A DNA stretch of 13,270 bases, from NCBI GenBank assembly GCA_900765465.1, contig CAAFRM010000308.1:1-13270 (forward strand), written 5' to 3'. Below are positions 6,053-13,157 of this stretch, piece by piece. The DNA comes from an uncultured Prevotella sp. GTDB taxonomy: Bacteria > Bacteroidota > Bacteroidia > Bacteroidales > Bacteroidaceae. The notes under the pieces were generated by a model. That model saw only the letters and a program-made list of their open reading frames with translations, was not told the origin of the DNA and did no database searches. How positions within the stretch are numbered: position 1 is the first letter of the stretch; each line of letters starts with the position of its first letter. Position numbers and translations under genes: made by a program.

Positions 6053-6835
6053 TTATTCTTCGTCAATTTCCAGCTCCAGACCATCGTAGGCAAAGCAAAA
6101 ACCAGCAGGAAGCTGGGCATTGGCGGCATCATGCAATCCTATCTGATGAGTAACGTGAGTAAGGTAGGTCTGCTTCGCTCCTATTCTGCGCGCCACACGG
6201 ATGGCATCATCCACCAATTGATGACTATGATGAGGTTTATCGAAGCGAAGCGCATTGATCACCAAGGTCTCTACGCCATCCAGGTAAGCATACTCTTCAT
6301 CACTCATCGACTTCATATCCGTGATGTAGGCAAACTTTCCGAAACGGTATCCCAGAATAGGCAGTTGATCGTGCATCACCCGGATAGGCATAAACCCGAT
6401 ATCTCCAATCTGATAGGAATGATGGGGTACGATGGTATGCAGCTTCAACTTGGGAGCACCAGGATAGAGCTTCTCCACATCCTTAGGGAAGCAGTAAGGC
6501 ATCGTATGCGGCAATGTCTCTGTGGTGATTTCATCGCCATAGATATTGATATCACCATAAACACAGAAACCACGCAGATCGTCGATACCACCCACATGGT
6601 CGTAATGGATATGCGTAATCAGCACACCATCCAGCTTGCGGAAAGGAACCCGCAGGAGCTGCTGACGGATATCCGGTCCTGCATCTATCAGAATACGGGT
6701 ACGCTCAGTCTCTATCATCGCCGCACAGCGCAAACGGTTATCCCGTGGATCCTTGCTGCGGCACACCTCACAATCACAACCTAAAACAGGAACACCGCTA
6801 GATGTTCCTGTTCCCAATAATGTTATCTTCAACAT
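6053..6835 (-). CDS. MBL-fold metallo-hydrolase (PhnP/RNase Z-like)
   Basis: A 260-aa cytoplasmic metallo-beta-lactamase-fold hydrolase. The dinuclear metal motif HIHYDH is at residues 75-80. Further likely ligands are H155 (VMHDQLP), D173 (YITDMK) and H227 (YLTHVTH). The N-terminus has GTGTSSGVP (8-16) followed by GCDCEVC (19-25), a Cys cluster of the type that binds a structural zinc in PhnP-like phosphodiesterases. This places it near PhnP and the cyclic-phosphate phosphodiesterases rather than beta-lactamases, but the substrate cannot be read from sequence. No phn genes are nearby. It starts 23 bp after murB on the same strand and is probably the last gene of the lipoprotein-murB-MBL operon. 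The fold is certain, the substrate unknown. Confidence 0.9.
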   Translation of the reverse strand: MLKITLLGTGTSSGVPVLGCDCEVCRSKDPRDNRLRCAAMIETERTRILIDAGPDIRQQLLRVPFRKLDGVLITHIHYDHVGGIDDLRGFCVYGDINIYGDEITTETLPHTMPYCFPKDVEKLYPGAPKLKLHTIVPHHSYQIGDIGFMPIRVMHDQLPILGYRFGKFAYITDMKSMSDEEYAYLDGVETLVINALRFDKPHHSHQLVDDAIRVARRIGAKQTYLTHVTHQIGLHDAANAQLPAGFCFAYDGLELEIDEE

Positions 6836-6858
6836 TGAATCTTGATTTACCTTAAATG

Positions 6859-7914
6859 TTACTTTACATTCACTTCCGGATGGATATCAATGCCAAACTT
6901 CTGCTTCACATCTTTCCTGATGGTCTCACAGAGATTGACGATCTCCTCACCCGTAGCACCACCACGATTCACAAGCACCAATGCCTGCTTGTCATGCACA
7001 CCGGCACGTCCCAGGCTCTTGCCCTTCCATCCGCACTGATCGATCATCCATCCTGCAGGAATCTTCTCATGCTCCTCGTCGATGGTATAATGTGGCATAC
7101 CCAGATACAGGGCTGCCAAAGCATCATACTTCGCCTTCTCTACGATAGGATTCATGAAGAAGCTGCCCGCATTGCCCTGCACCTTAGGATCAGGCAACTT
7201 GGCATTGCGGATTTCGATGATGACATCACGAAGCTGCTGCGCTGTAGGATGTTCGATATTCTTAGTCGCCAGAGATGCACGGATGTTACCATAGTCCAGG
7301 TCTGGGGCATAAGTCTTCTTCAGACGATAGATGACATGGGTAACGAGATACTTGTCTCTCCACTCATGCTTGAACTTGCTCTGGCGATAGCTGTACTGGC
7401 AATCCCGGTTAGCGAAAACTACCAACTTGCCGGTAGCAATCTCCACAGCCTCCACCTTATATATAATATCCTTTGCCTCTACTCCGTAGGCACCGATATT
7501 CTGGATAGCACTCGCTCCTACTTCGCCCGGAATAATGCTCAGATTCTCAGCACCATAGAAGTCATGCTCAACCGCATAGGCAACCACATCATCAAAAACC
7601 TCGCCGCTACCACAGTTCAGGAACACCCAATCCGGATTCAGCAGGGCATCATCATGCTCAGCAGCAGCCAAATCGCCATTCTCAAGCACCTCAATGCCCT
7701 TGATGGCAGAATGGAGCACCGTGCCCTGATAATCACCTGTAAGCAGGAGATTACTGCCTCCGCCCAGGATGAGCAGCGGCTGATCGGCAGCCGTAAGCCC
7801 AGCCACAATCTGCTGTGCCTCTTCTACCGATGAGTATTCCAGGAATCGCTTGCACTTTGCATCAATTCCAAACGTATTGTGAGCCAACAGGCTATAGTCT
7901 CGGATATCCTTCAT
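6859..7914 (-). CDS. murB: UDP-N-acetylmuramate dehydrogenase (UDP-N-acetylenolpyruvoylglucosamine reductase)
   Basis: A cytoplasmic flavoenzyme that reduces UDP-GlcNAc-enolpyruvate to UDP-MurNAc using NADPH, the second committed step of peptidoglycan synthesis. The 351-aa product shows HNTFGI (12-17) and the FAD-binding LGGGSNLLLTG (50-60). It also has SYRQSKFK (175-182), with Tyr/Arg at 176-177 equivalent to the E. coli Y158/R159 pair, GNAGSFFMNP (247-256) with the proton-donor Ser251, and HPEV near the C-terminus (E347, the catalytic glutamate). The YRxSxFK form and the length make it a type I MurB. It begins 32 bp after the DUF4348-like lipoprotein gene and ends 23 bp before the MBL gene, all on the minus strand, so cotranscription is likely. 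Assignment is secure. Confidence 0.98.
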   Translation of the reverse strand: MKDIRDYSLLAHNTFGIDAKCKRFLEYSSVEEAQQIVAGLTAADQPLLILGGGSNLLLTGDYQGTVLHSAIKGIEVLENGDLAAAEHDDALLNPDWVFLNCGSGEVFDDVVAYAVEHDFYGAENLSIIPGEVGASAIQNIGAYGVEAKDIIYKVEAVEIATGKLVVFANRDCQYSYRQSKFKHEWRDKYLVTHVIYRLKKTYAPDLDYGNIRASLATKNIEHPTAQQLRDVIIEIRNAKLPDPKVQGNAGSFFMNPIVEKAKYDALAALYLGMPHYTIDEEHEKIPAGWMIDQCGWKGKSLGRAGVHDKQALVLVNRGGATGEEIVNLCETIRKDVKQKFGIDIHPEVNVK

Positions 7915-7946
7915 ATCTGGTCAAATTATTAACAGTGAACTAAAAA

Positions 7947-8804
7947 CTACATCTCCAGCTTCATCAGCTGCCACCTACCCCCGATTCTCTTGAAGGTAAG
8001 ACGGGTTTCCATTCCATTGGCAATACCGCGAATCACAAAGATTTTCTGGCTGCTCTCCGTATATTTCTGTCCATAAATGATATTATATATCATGCCATGA
8101 GGCAACTGCGGAGCAAAAGCAGGCCAAGTCTCCGGCTCAATCTCGCCCGTCATCGTACTGAAATCATCATCAGGATCTGGACCGGTAAACTTCACCGGAT
8201 TATGCAGATGGCGAGACTGGAAAGCCGTATCCGTGGCAAAGGATCCATAGAACTTCAGGAAGCTGGAATTCATATTCTGATACATCGGCTTGTAGTTGAT
8301 GCTGGTCATCATCCACTGACCGTTGATGCGGTTGAAGAGGAACTGCTGAACTACTTTTCTACTATAGAATACTTTCTCTATCACCACATGATCGATGGTG
8401 GTATCCTTCATCAGGTTCATCTGCTTATGGTTATCGAAAATAAGCGTGTAGTAATCCTGACGCATGAAGAAATGTTCCATCTTCCAATGTCGCTTCGCGA
8501 TGTGCTTCTTTAATTTATCATTACGATATACTGCCAGAGGGAAATGGATGCGTTCCATCTGAAGTTTGCGACTGGCTGCAAAATTGAACAGGAAATCATC
8601 AAACAACTCATCAGCTGCCTTCGGCATCGGAGTCTCCTCTATCAATTTCTCAGTTGAGTCCATAGCTTGTGTGTCGGCTACGGCAGTATCAGCCGCAGTC
8701 GAATCAACGGCAGGTGCCGGCTTCTTGTCTGTGCATCCTACAGAGGTGAAGCAAACGATGGTAAGCACCGCCAACATAACTGTTATCAAAGAGAGTTTCT
8801 TCAT
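7947..8804 (-). CDS. DUF4348-like lipoprotein
   Basis: A 285-aa predicted lipoprotein starting at the ATG at 8802-8804 (MKKLSLITVMLAVLT). The frame stays open upstream to 8930 with an earlier ATG. I reject that start because it would put 42 residues before a clear lipoprotein signal and would overlap the divergent pheS promoter. The hydrophobic core is residues 4-19 and the acylated Cys is C24 (TSVGC). A linker rich in A, T and D follows (about 25-60). The folded part (about 60-285) has FDDFLFNFAASRKLQMERIHFPL, a middle region rich in aromatic residues, and a C-terminal RLTFKRIGGRWQLMKLEM strand pair. This resembles Bacteroidetes DUF4348 proteins, which I recall as NTF2-like, but I cannot confirm it without a search. 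Function is unknown. It heads the operon with murB, which suggests but does not prove an envelope role. Confidence 0.8.
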   Translation of the reverse strand: MKKLSLITVMLAVLTIVCFTSVGCTDKKPAPAVDSTAADTAVADTQAMDSTEKLIEETPMPKAADELFDDFLFNFAASRKLQMERIHFPLAVYRNDKLKKHIAKRHWKMEHFFMRQDYYTLIFDNHKQMNLMKDTTIDHVVIEKVFYSRKVVQQFLFNRINGQWMMTSINYKPMYQNMNSSFLKFYGSFATDTAFQSRHLHNPVKFTGPDPDDDFSTMTGEIEPETWPAFAPQLPHGMIYNIIYGQKYTESSQKIFVIRGIANGMETRLTFKRIGGRWQLMKLEM

Positions 8805-8834
8805 AAACTTATAAAATTTCTCAAATTTTCTATG

Positions 8835-8842
8835 CAAAAGTA
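8835..8842 (-). promoter_or_regulatory. Putative -7 box for the lipoprotein-murB-MBL operon
   Basis: On the minus strand TACTTTTG (8842-8835) is a full match to TAnnTTTG, 30 bp upstream of the lipoprotein ATG. The -33 region, about 20 nt further up, is a weak match. This supports the internal start at 8804 over the longer frame. Confidence 0.65.
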
Positions 8843-8884
8843 CAACTTTCTTTTGAGATATTTCATATTTTAAGCAAAAAATGT

Positions 8885-8892
8885 TATCTTTG
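8885..8892 (+). promoter_or_regulatory. Putative -7 box for pheS
   Basis: TATCTTTG (8885-8892) fully matches TAnnTTTG. The -33 position about 20 nt upstream is only TTTC (8861-8864), a weak match. The leader before the ATG at 8986 would be about 88 nt and includes the inverted repeat GCCAT-TT-ATGGC (8926-8937). I see no T-box or attenuator with a terminator. Confidence 0.65.
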
Positions 8893-8985
8893 CACTCAAA
8901 ATAGATGAAATAGTGACTTTTGCGAGCCATTTATGGCGGACAAATCGCTTAAACTTCAATTTTGTAAACAGACAAATAATAAGAT

Positions 8986-10026
8986 ATGTTATTAGAGAAA
9001 ATCGAAGAACTCTTGAAAGAAGTCAACGCTCTCACTGCCCAGAACGCAGAGGAGGTAGAGCAGCTTCGCATCAAGTATCTCAGCAAGAAGGGTGAAATCA
9101 ATGCCCTTATGGCCGACTTCCGCAATGTGCCAGGCGACCAGAAAAAAGAGGTTGGTATCAAGATCAACGAATTAAAGAACGCAGCCCTTGAGAGAATCAA
9201 TGGTCTGAAAGAACAGATGGAGGAGGCAGAGTCTTCAAGCGATGACATCGACCTGACCCGTACAGCTTATCCTGTAGCGCTCGGAACCCGCCATCCATTG
9301 ACCGTGGTGAAGAATCAGATCATCGACATCTTCGGCCGCATGGGATTCACTCTCTACCAGGGGCCAGAGGTAGATGACGACAAGCACGTATTCACCATGC
9401 TGAACTTCGCTGCCGATCATCCAGCCCGCGACATGCAGGATACATTCTTCATCGTGAAGACCGACTCCGACGATGTTACCAAGAATGTACTTCTCCGTAG
9501 CCATACCTCTAACGACGAGGCTCACTATATGGAGACCCACGAGCCACCTATCCGCGTATTGTGCCCAGGACGAGTATATCGCAACGAGGCTATCAGCGCA
9601 CGTGCTCACTGCTTCTTCCACCAGGTAGAAGGTCTCTATGTAGATAAGAACGTAAGCTTCACCGACCTCAAGCAGGTGCTCCTCACCTTCGCTCGCGAGA
9701 TGTTCGGTGCAGATACCAAGATCCGTCTGCGCCCTAGCTACTTCCCATTCACAGAACCTAGCGCAGAGATGGATATCTCCTGCAACATTTGCGGTGGCAA
9801 GGGATGTAACTTCTGCAAGCATACAGGATGGGTTGAAATCCTGGGTTGCGGTATGGTTGACCCTCACGACCTCGAGGCTTGTGGTATCGACAGCAACGTA
9901 TATACCGGCTATGCATTCGGTATGGGCGTTGAGCGTATCACCAACCTGAAGTATCGTGTGAGCGACCTTCGTCTCTTCTCAGAGAACGATACCCGCTTCC
10001 TGCGTGAATTCGAATCAGCAAAGTAA
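8986..10026 (+). CDS. pheS: Phenylalanine--tRNA ligase alpha subunit
   Basis: The catalytic alpha subunit of the heterotetrameric class II enzyme that charges tRNA-Phe. The 346-aa product has an N-terminal coiled-coil tRNA-binding arm (about 1-85), then the catalytic core. Motif 2 is GRVYRNEAISARAHCFFHQVEG (195-216), the Phe-pocket element is FPFTEPSAE (253-261), and motif 3 is GMGVERITNLKY (312-323). A CxxC...CxxC cluster (C266, C269, C274, C277) precedes HTGWVEILGCGMV and could bind zinc; I recall this variant from several bacterial PheS proteins. pheT is not next to it, since the following gene is a DUF3332-like lipoprotein, so beta-subunit supply must come from elsewhere in the genome. 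Its promoter is arranged back to back with that of the minus-strand lipoprotein-murB operon. Assignment is secure. Confidence 0.98.
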   Translation: MLLEKIEELLKEVNALTAQNAEEVEQLRIKYLSKKGEINALMADFRNVPGDQKKEVGIKINELKNAALERINGLKEQMEEAESSSDDIDLTRTAYPVALGTRHPLTVVKNQIIDIFGRMGFTLYQGPEVDDDKHVFTMLNFAADHPARDMQDTFFIVKTDSDDVTKNVLLRSHTSNDEAHYMETHEPPIRVLCPGRVYRNEAISARAHCFFHQVEGLYVDKNVSFTDLKQVLLTFAREMFGADTKIRLRPSYFPFTEPSAEMDISCNICGGKGCNFCKHTGWVEILGCGMVDPHDLEACGIDSNVYTGYAFGMGVERITNLKYRVSDLRLFSENDTRFLREFESAK

Positions 10027-10045
10027 TTCATTAATAAGAATCAAC

Positions 10046-10597
10046 ATGAAAAAAATTACAGTTAACACCATCATTGCGCTCGCATTGGGCTCAATGTGCT
10101 TAAGTTCTTGCATCGGCTCTTTCAGCTTGACTAACAATGTGCTCAACTGGAACAAGCGTGCAACTGACAACAAGTTCATCAACGAGTTGATTTTCATTGT
10201 CATCAGCCCTGCTTATGCAGTCTGCTCAGCAGCTGACTTGCTTGTACTCAACACTATCGAGTTCTGGACTGGCGACAAAGTGATAGCCAACGTTGGCAAG
10301 ACTCAGAAAGTTACTGGCAAGGATGGCAGATTGTATGCCATCAAGACTCTGAAGAATGGCTACGAGATTACCGACCCTGCTGGCGAGAAGTCTTACTTCG
10401 TGTTCGACAAGAAGAACAAGAGCTGGTCTTACAGCAAGGATGGTGACATCCGCGAGCTCTTCAGCTTCAACGAGGATGGCAGCATCCAGGCTTGCCTGCC
10501 TAACGGACAGAAGATGAACGTAGAGCAGAACGAGATTGGTCTTTACCAGCTCCGTATGGCTGTTAACGACGGTTTGTATTTTGCTTGCAACAAGTAA
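10046..10597 (+). CDS. DUF3332-like lipoprotein
   Basis: A 183-aa predicted lipoprotein beginning at the ATG at 10046 (MKKITVNTIIALALG), 19 bp after pheS. A frame-compatible upstream ATG at 10004 lies inside pheS and would bury the signal peptide, so it is rejected. The lipobox is LSSC (19-22). The segment SFSLTNNVLNWN (25-36), FINELIFIVISPAY (44-57) and LNTIEFWTG (68-76) match the pattern I associate with DUF3332 proteins: a short lipoprotein with a hydrophobic middle segment before IEFWTG. The C-terminal part (about 85-175) is a beta-rich, lysine-rich region (YAIKTLKNGYEITD, YFVFDKKNKSW). Function is unknown. The last five codons, stop included, are tandemly duplicated just past the stop. 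It ends 36 bp before a terminator and may be cotranscribed with pheS. Confidence 0.85.
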   Translation: MKKITVNTIIALALGSMCLSSCIGSFSLTNNVLNWNKRATDNKFINELIFIVISPAYAVCSAADLLVLNTIEFWTGDKVIANVGKTQKVTGKDGRLYAIKTLKNGYEITDPAGEKSYFVFDKKNKSWSYSKDGDIRELFSFNEDGSIQACLPNGQKMNVEQNEIGLYQLRMAVNDGLYFACNK

Positions 10598-10612
10598 GCT
10601 TGCAACAAGTAA
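10583..10612 (+). repeat. Perfect 15-bp tandem duplication at the DUF3332-like gene's stop
   Basis: GCTTGCAACAAGTAA at 10583-10597 (codons Ala-Cys-Asn-Lys-stop) is repeated without a gap at 10598-10612. The unit is a multiple of three, so the second copy also ends in an in-frame TAA, and read-through would add only four residues. It looks like a recent slippage duplication. Confidence 0.95.
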
Positions 10613-10633
10613 AATACTACCCTACTCTATATG

Positions 10634-10671
10634 AAAAAGGTGAGTCATTTTTTTGATGACTCACCTTTTTT
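10634..10671. terminator. Intrinsic terminator after the DUF3332-like gene
   Basis: A perfect 15-bp stem, AAAAAGGTGAGTCAT (10634-10648) with its complement (10656-10670), encloses a 7-nt T-rich loop. The T-run on the right arm serves the + strand. The A-run on the left would also allow termination on the minus strand. It separates the pheS unit from the TonB receptor gene. Confidence 0.93.
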
Positions 10672-10739
10672 ATTTTTATCCATTCCATTATTCTACTTCA
10701 TTATTATAATAAATAAGGTGTTTCTGCGTTAGATAATGT

Positions 10740-13157
10740 ATGAAACAAAGATTATTCATACTCACGATATGCCTGATTGCCACCCTGAAGATGATGGCAC
10801 AGGAATTTACACTGCACGGCAGGGTGACTGATGAAGACAGCCATCCTATAGAGCTTGCCACCGTATCCGTGGCAAGCCAGGGAAAGGTAGCCTTTACCTC
10901 GCTGAAGGGAGAGTTCAGCATGCGCCTTCATTCTGCCGACAGCGTGATGGTCAAGTTCTCCATGATAGGATACAAGAGCAAGGTTAGAGTGCTGAGAAAA
11001 CCTCGAGGCAAGCAAAACCTGCAAGTCGTCCTCCATACCGATGCTGCCATGCTGGGAGAAGTGAATGTAACGGGAGAAAAGATCCAGACCGACCAGACGC
11101 AGGAAATCAAGCTCAAGGATGCCAGACTGGCCCCTTCTGCCAACAGCAATGCCGTAGAAGGCATCATCCAGCAGCAAGCCGGCGTAAGCACCCACAACGA
11201 ACTTTCATCACAATACAATGTGCGTGGCGGTGCTTTCGACGAGAACTCCGTATATATAAATAATGTGGAGGTTTATCGTCCTTATCTCGTCCGGAGCGGT
11301 CAACAGGAAGGTCTCTCCATCATCAATCCCTATATGGTAGATAAAATCGGATTCTCTACGGGTGGATATGCAGCCAAATACGGAGACAAGATGAGTTCTG
11401 CACTCGACATCACCTACAAGACCTTAAGGTCGAAAGGAAAGAGCCCGATTGTAGAAGGAAGCGTTGCTGCCAGCCTGCTCGGAGCAGATGCCTACATAGG
11501 ATTGGGAACCCGGAAGCTGTCCTGGCTCAACAGTGTGAGATACAAGACTACAGCCTATCTGCTCGGTTCGATGGAAACCAAGGGAGAATACAAGCCGAAC
11601 TATCTCGACTACCAAACCTATCTGAGCTATCAGCCCAACAAGCGTTGGAAGATTGATTTCATCGGAAACATCTCTGACAACCATTACAATTTCGAACCAT
11701 CCGACCGTGAAACCACCTTCGGAACAATGGAAAACGTCAAGAACTTTAGAGTATATTTCGATGGTCAGGAGAAGGATCGCTTCCTCACCTATTTCGGAAC
11801 ACTGGGCATCACCCGCAACATCACTTCCAACACCAGCATCTCGCTCCTGGGCAGTGCCTTCTACACCAGGGAACAGGAAAAATACGATATCCAGGGACAG
11901 TATTGGCTCGACCAGACCGAGACCTCCGAAAACCTAGGTGTAGGAACTTACTTCGAACATGCCCGCAACTATCTCACGGCTCGTGTGATGAGTGCCAAGC
12001 TGATGCTGAAACATAAGGTGAAAAAGCATGATTTGGAGACTGCAGTCACGCTGAAGCGGGAGCACATCGAAGAAAATTCCGTAGAATACGAGATGAGAGA
12101 TTCTGCCGGATACAGCATTCCTCACACCGGAAAAGACCTCTATATGTACTATTCCATGAAGGCTAGAAACGAGTTGAATGCCAACCGCATAGAAGCCTAT
12201 CTTCAAGACACTTACCGCTTCACTAGCGGAAGAGATTCTACCCAGTCTGGCGATATCAGACAAACACGCTATACATTGAACTATGGTCTTCGTCTGAGCC
12301 ATTGGAACTTCAACCGGGAAACCATCCTGAGCCCACGCGTCTCCCTCGCTATCATTCCGGCAAACCATGAGAACACGACGCTCCGTTTCGCTGCTGGTCT
12401 CTATTATCAGGCACCTTTCTTCAAGGAGCTGAGAGATACCTCTAGCATCAATGGAGTAACCATCGCCTCGCTCAACCGGAAGATCAAGAGTCAGCGAAGC
12501 ATCCACTTCATTGCCGGTTACGACTACCGGTTCAAGGTGAATGAACAGAGATACAAGTTCTCGGCAGAAGCCTACTATAAGGCATTGAGCAATCTGGTGC
12601 CCTACTCTGTCAGCAATGTAAAGGTAGTTTATTACGGACAGAACGAATGCAGCGGTCATGCAGCAGGTCTCGACTTCAAGCTCTATGGCGAGTTTGTGCC
12701 CGGCACGGATTCCTGGCTCAGCCTGTCGCTGATGGATACCAGGATGAAACTCAACGGCAAGAGCATTCCGCTTCCTACCGACCAGCGGTATGCAGTGAAC
12801 CTCTTCTTCACCGATTACTTCCCAGGCAGCAGGAAGTGGCTCCTGTCTCTCAAGCTTGCCTTTGCCGATGGACTTCCATTCGCTGCACCTCATAGAGAAT
12901 TGGAAACCAACAGTTTCCGTGCCACCGCCTATCGCCGAGCAGATATCGGAATGAGCTATCAGTTACTGGACAACCGCCATCATGAGCACAGAACATTCCT
13001 CAAGAATGTTACAGTGGGCATAGATTGCCTCAATCTCTTCGGTATTGACAATGTAAACAGCTACTATTGGGTAACGGATGTCACAAATCAGCAGTATGCC
13101 GTGCCTAATTATCTCACCGGCAGACAGCTCAATGCAAGAGTGTTGATGGAATTCTGA
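10740..13157 (+). CDS. TonB-dependent outer-membrane receptor with carboxypeptidase-regulatory-like N-terminal domain
   Basis: An 805-aa outer-membrane transporter that would import a ligand using TonB/ExbBD energy. Residues 1-20 form a signal peptide (ending KMMA, cleavage before Gln21). Residues 22-100 form a carboxypeptidase-D regulatory-like beta sandwich (LHGRVTDEDSHPIELATVSV, with GYKSKVR). The plug domain runs from about 105 to 230 and contains EGIIQQQAGV (140-149), YNVRGGAFDENSVYINNV (159-176) and GGYAAKYGDKMSSALDI (208-224). The rest is a 22-strand-type barrel ending in Phe (RVLMEF), as expected for BAM-assembled proteins. It is shorter than typical SusC proteins, and no SusD-like gene follows within the window, so a non-glycan ligand such as a metal chelate or cofactor is possible. 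The ligand cannot be told from sequence. No convincing TAnnTTTG promoter was seen in the 68 bp between the upstream terminator and the ATG at 10740. Confidence 0.95.
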   Translation: MKQRLFILTICLIATLKMMAQEFTLHGRVTDEDSHPIELATVSVASQGKVAFTSLKGEFSMRLHSADSVMVKFSMIGYKSKVRVLRKPRGKQNLQVVLHTDAAMLGEVNVTGEKIQTDQTQEIKLKDARLAPSANSNAVEGIIQQQAGVSTHNELSSQYNVRGGAFDENSVYINNVEVYRPYLVRSGQQEGLSIINPYMVDKIGFSTGGYAAKYGDKMSSALDITYKTLRSKGKSPIVEGSVAASLLGADAYIGLGTRKLSWLNSVRYKTTAYLLGSMETKGEYKPNYLDYQTYLSYQPNKRWKIDFIGNISDNHYNFEPSDRETTFGTMENVKNFRVYFDGQEKDRFLTYFGTLGITRNITSNTSISLLGSAFYTREQEKYDIQGQYWLDQTETSENLGVGTYFEHARNYLTARVMSAKLMLKHKVKKHDLETAVTLKREHIEENSVEYEMRDSAGYSIPHTGKDLYMYYSMKARNELNANRIEAYLQDTYRFTSGRDSTQSGDIRQTRYTLNYGLRLSHWNFNRETILSPRVSLAIIPANHENTTLRFAAGLYYQAPFFKELRDTSSINGVTIASLNRKIKSQRSIHFIAGYDYRFKVNEQRYKFSAEAYYKALSNLVPYSVSNVKVVYYGQNECSGHAAGLDFKLYGEFVPGTDSWLSLSLMDTRMKLNGKSIPLPTDQRYAVNLFFTDYFPGSRKWLLSLKLAFADGLPFAAPHRELETNSFRATAYRRADIGMSYQLLDNRHHEHRTFLKNVTVGIDCLNLFGIDNVNSYYWVTDVTNQQYAVPNYLTGRQLNARVLMEF

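Noticed and set aside
6856..7833. Open frame of 325 codons on the + strand
   Set aside because: It is antisense to murB, whose catalytic motifs are all present, and the translation shows no family features.
8893..8985. T-box or attenuator controlling pheS
   Set aside because: Only a short inverted repeat (GCCAT/ATGGC) is present. No terminator hairpin with a T-run, leader peptide with Phe codons, or T-box sequence was seen.
11934..12893. Open frame of 319 codons on the - strand
   Set aside because: It is a shadow of the beta-barrel coding region of the TonB-dependent receptor.
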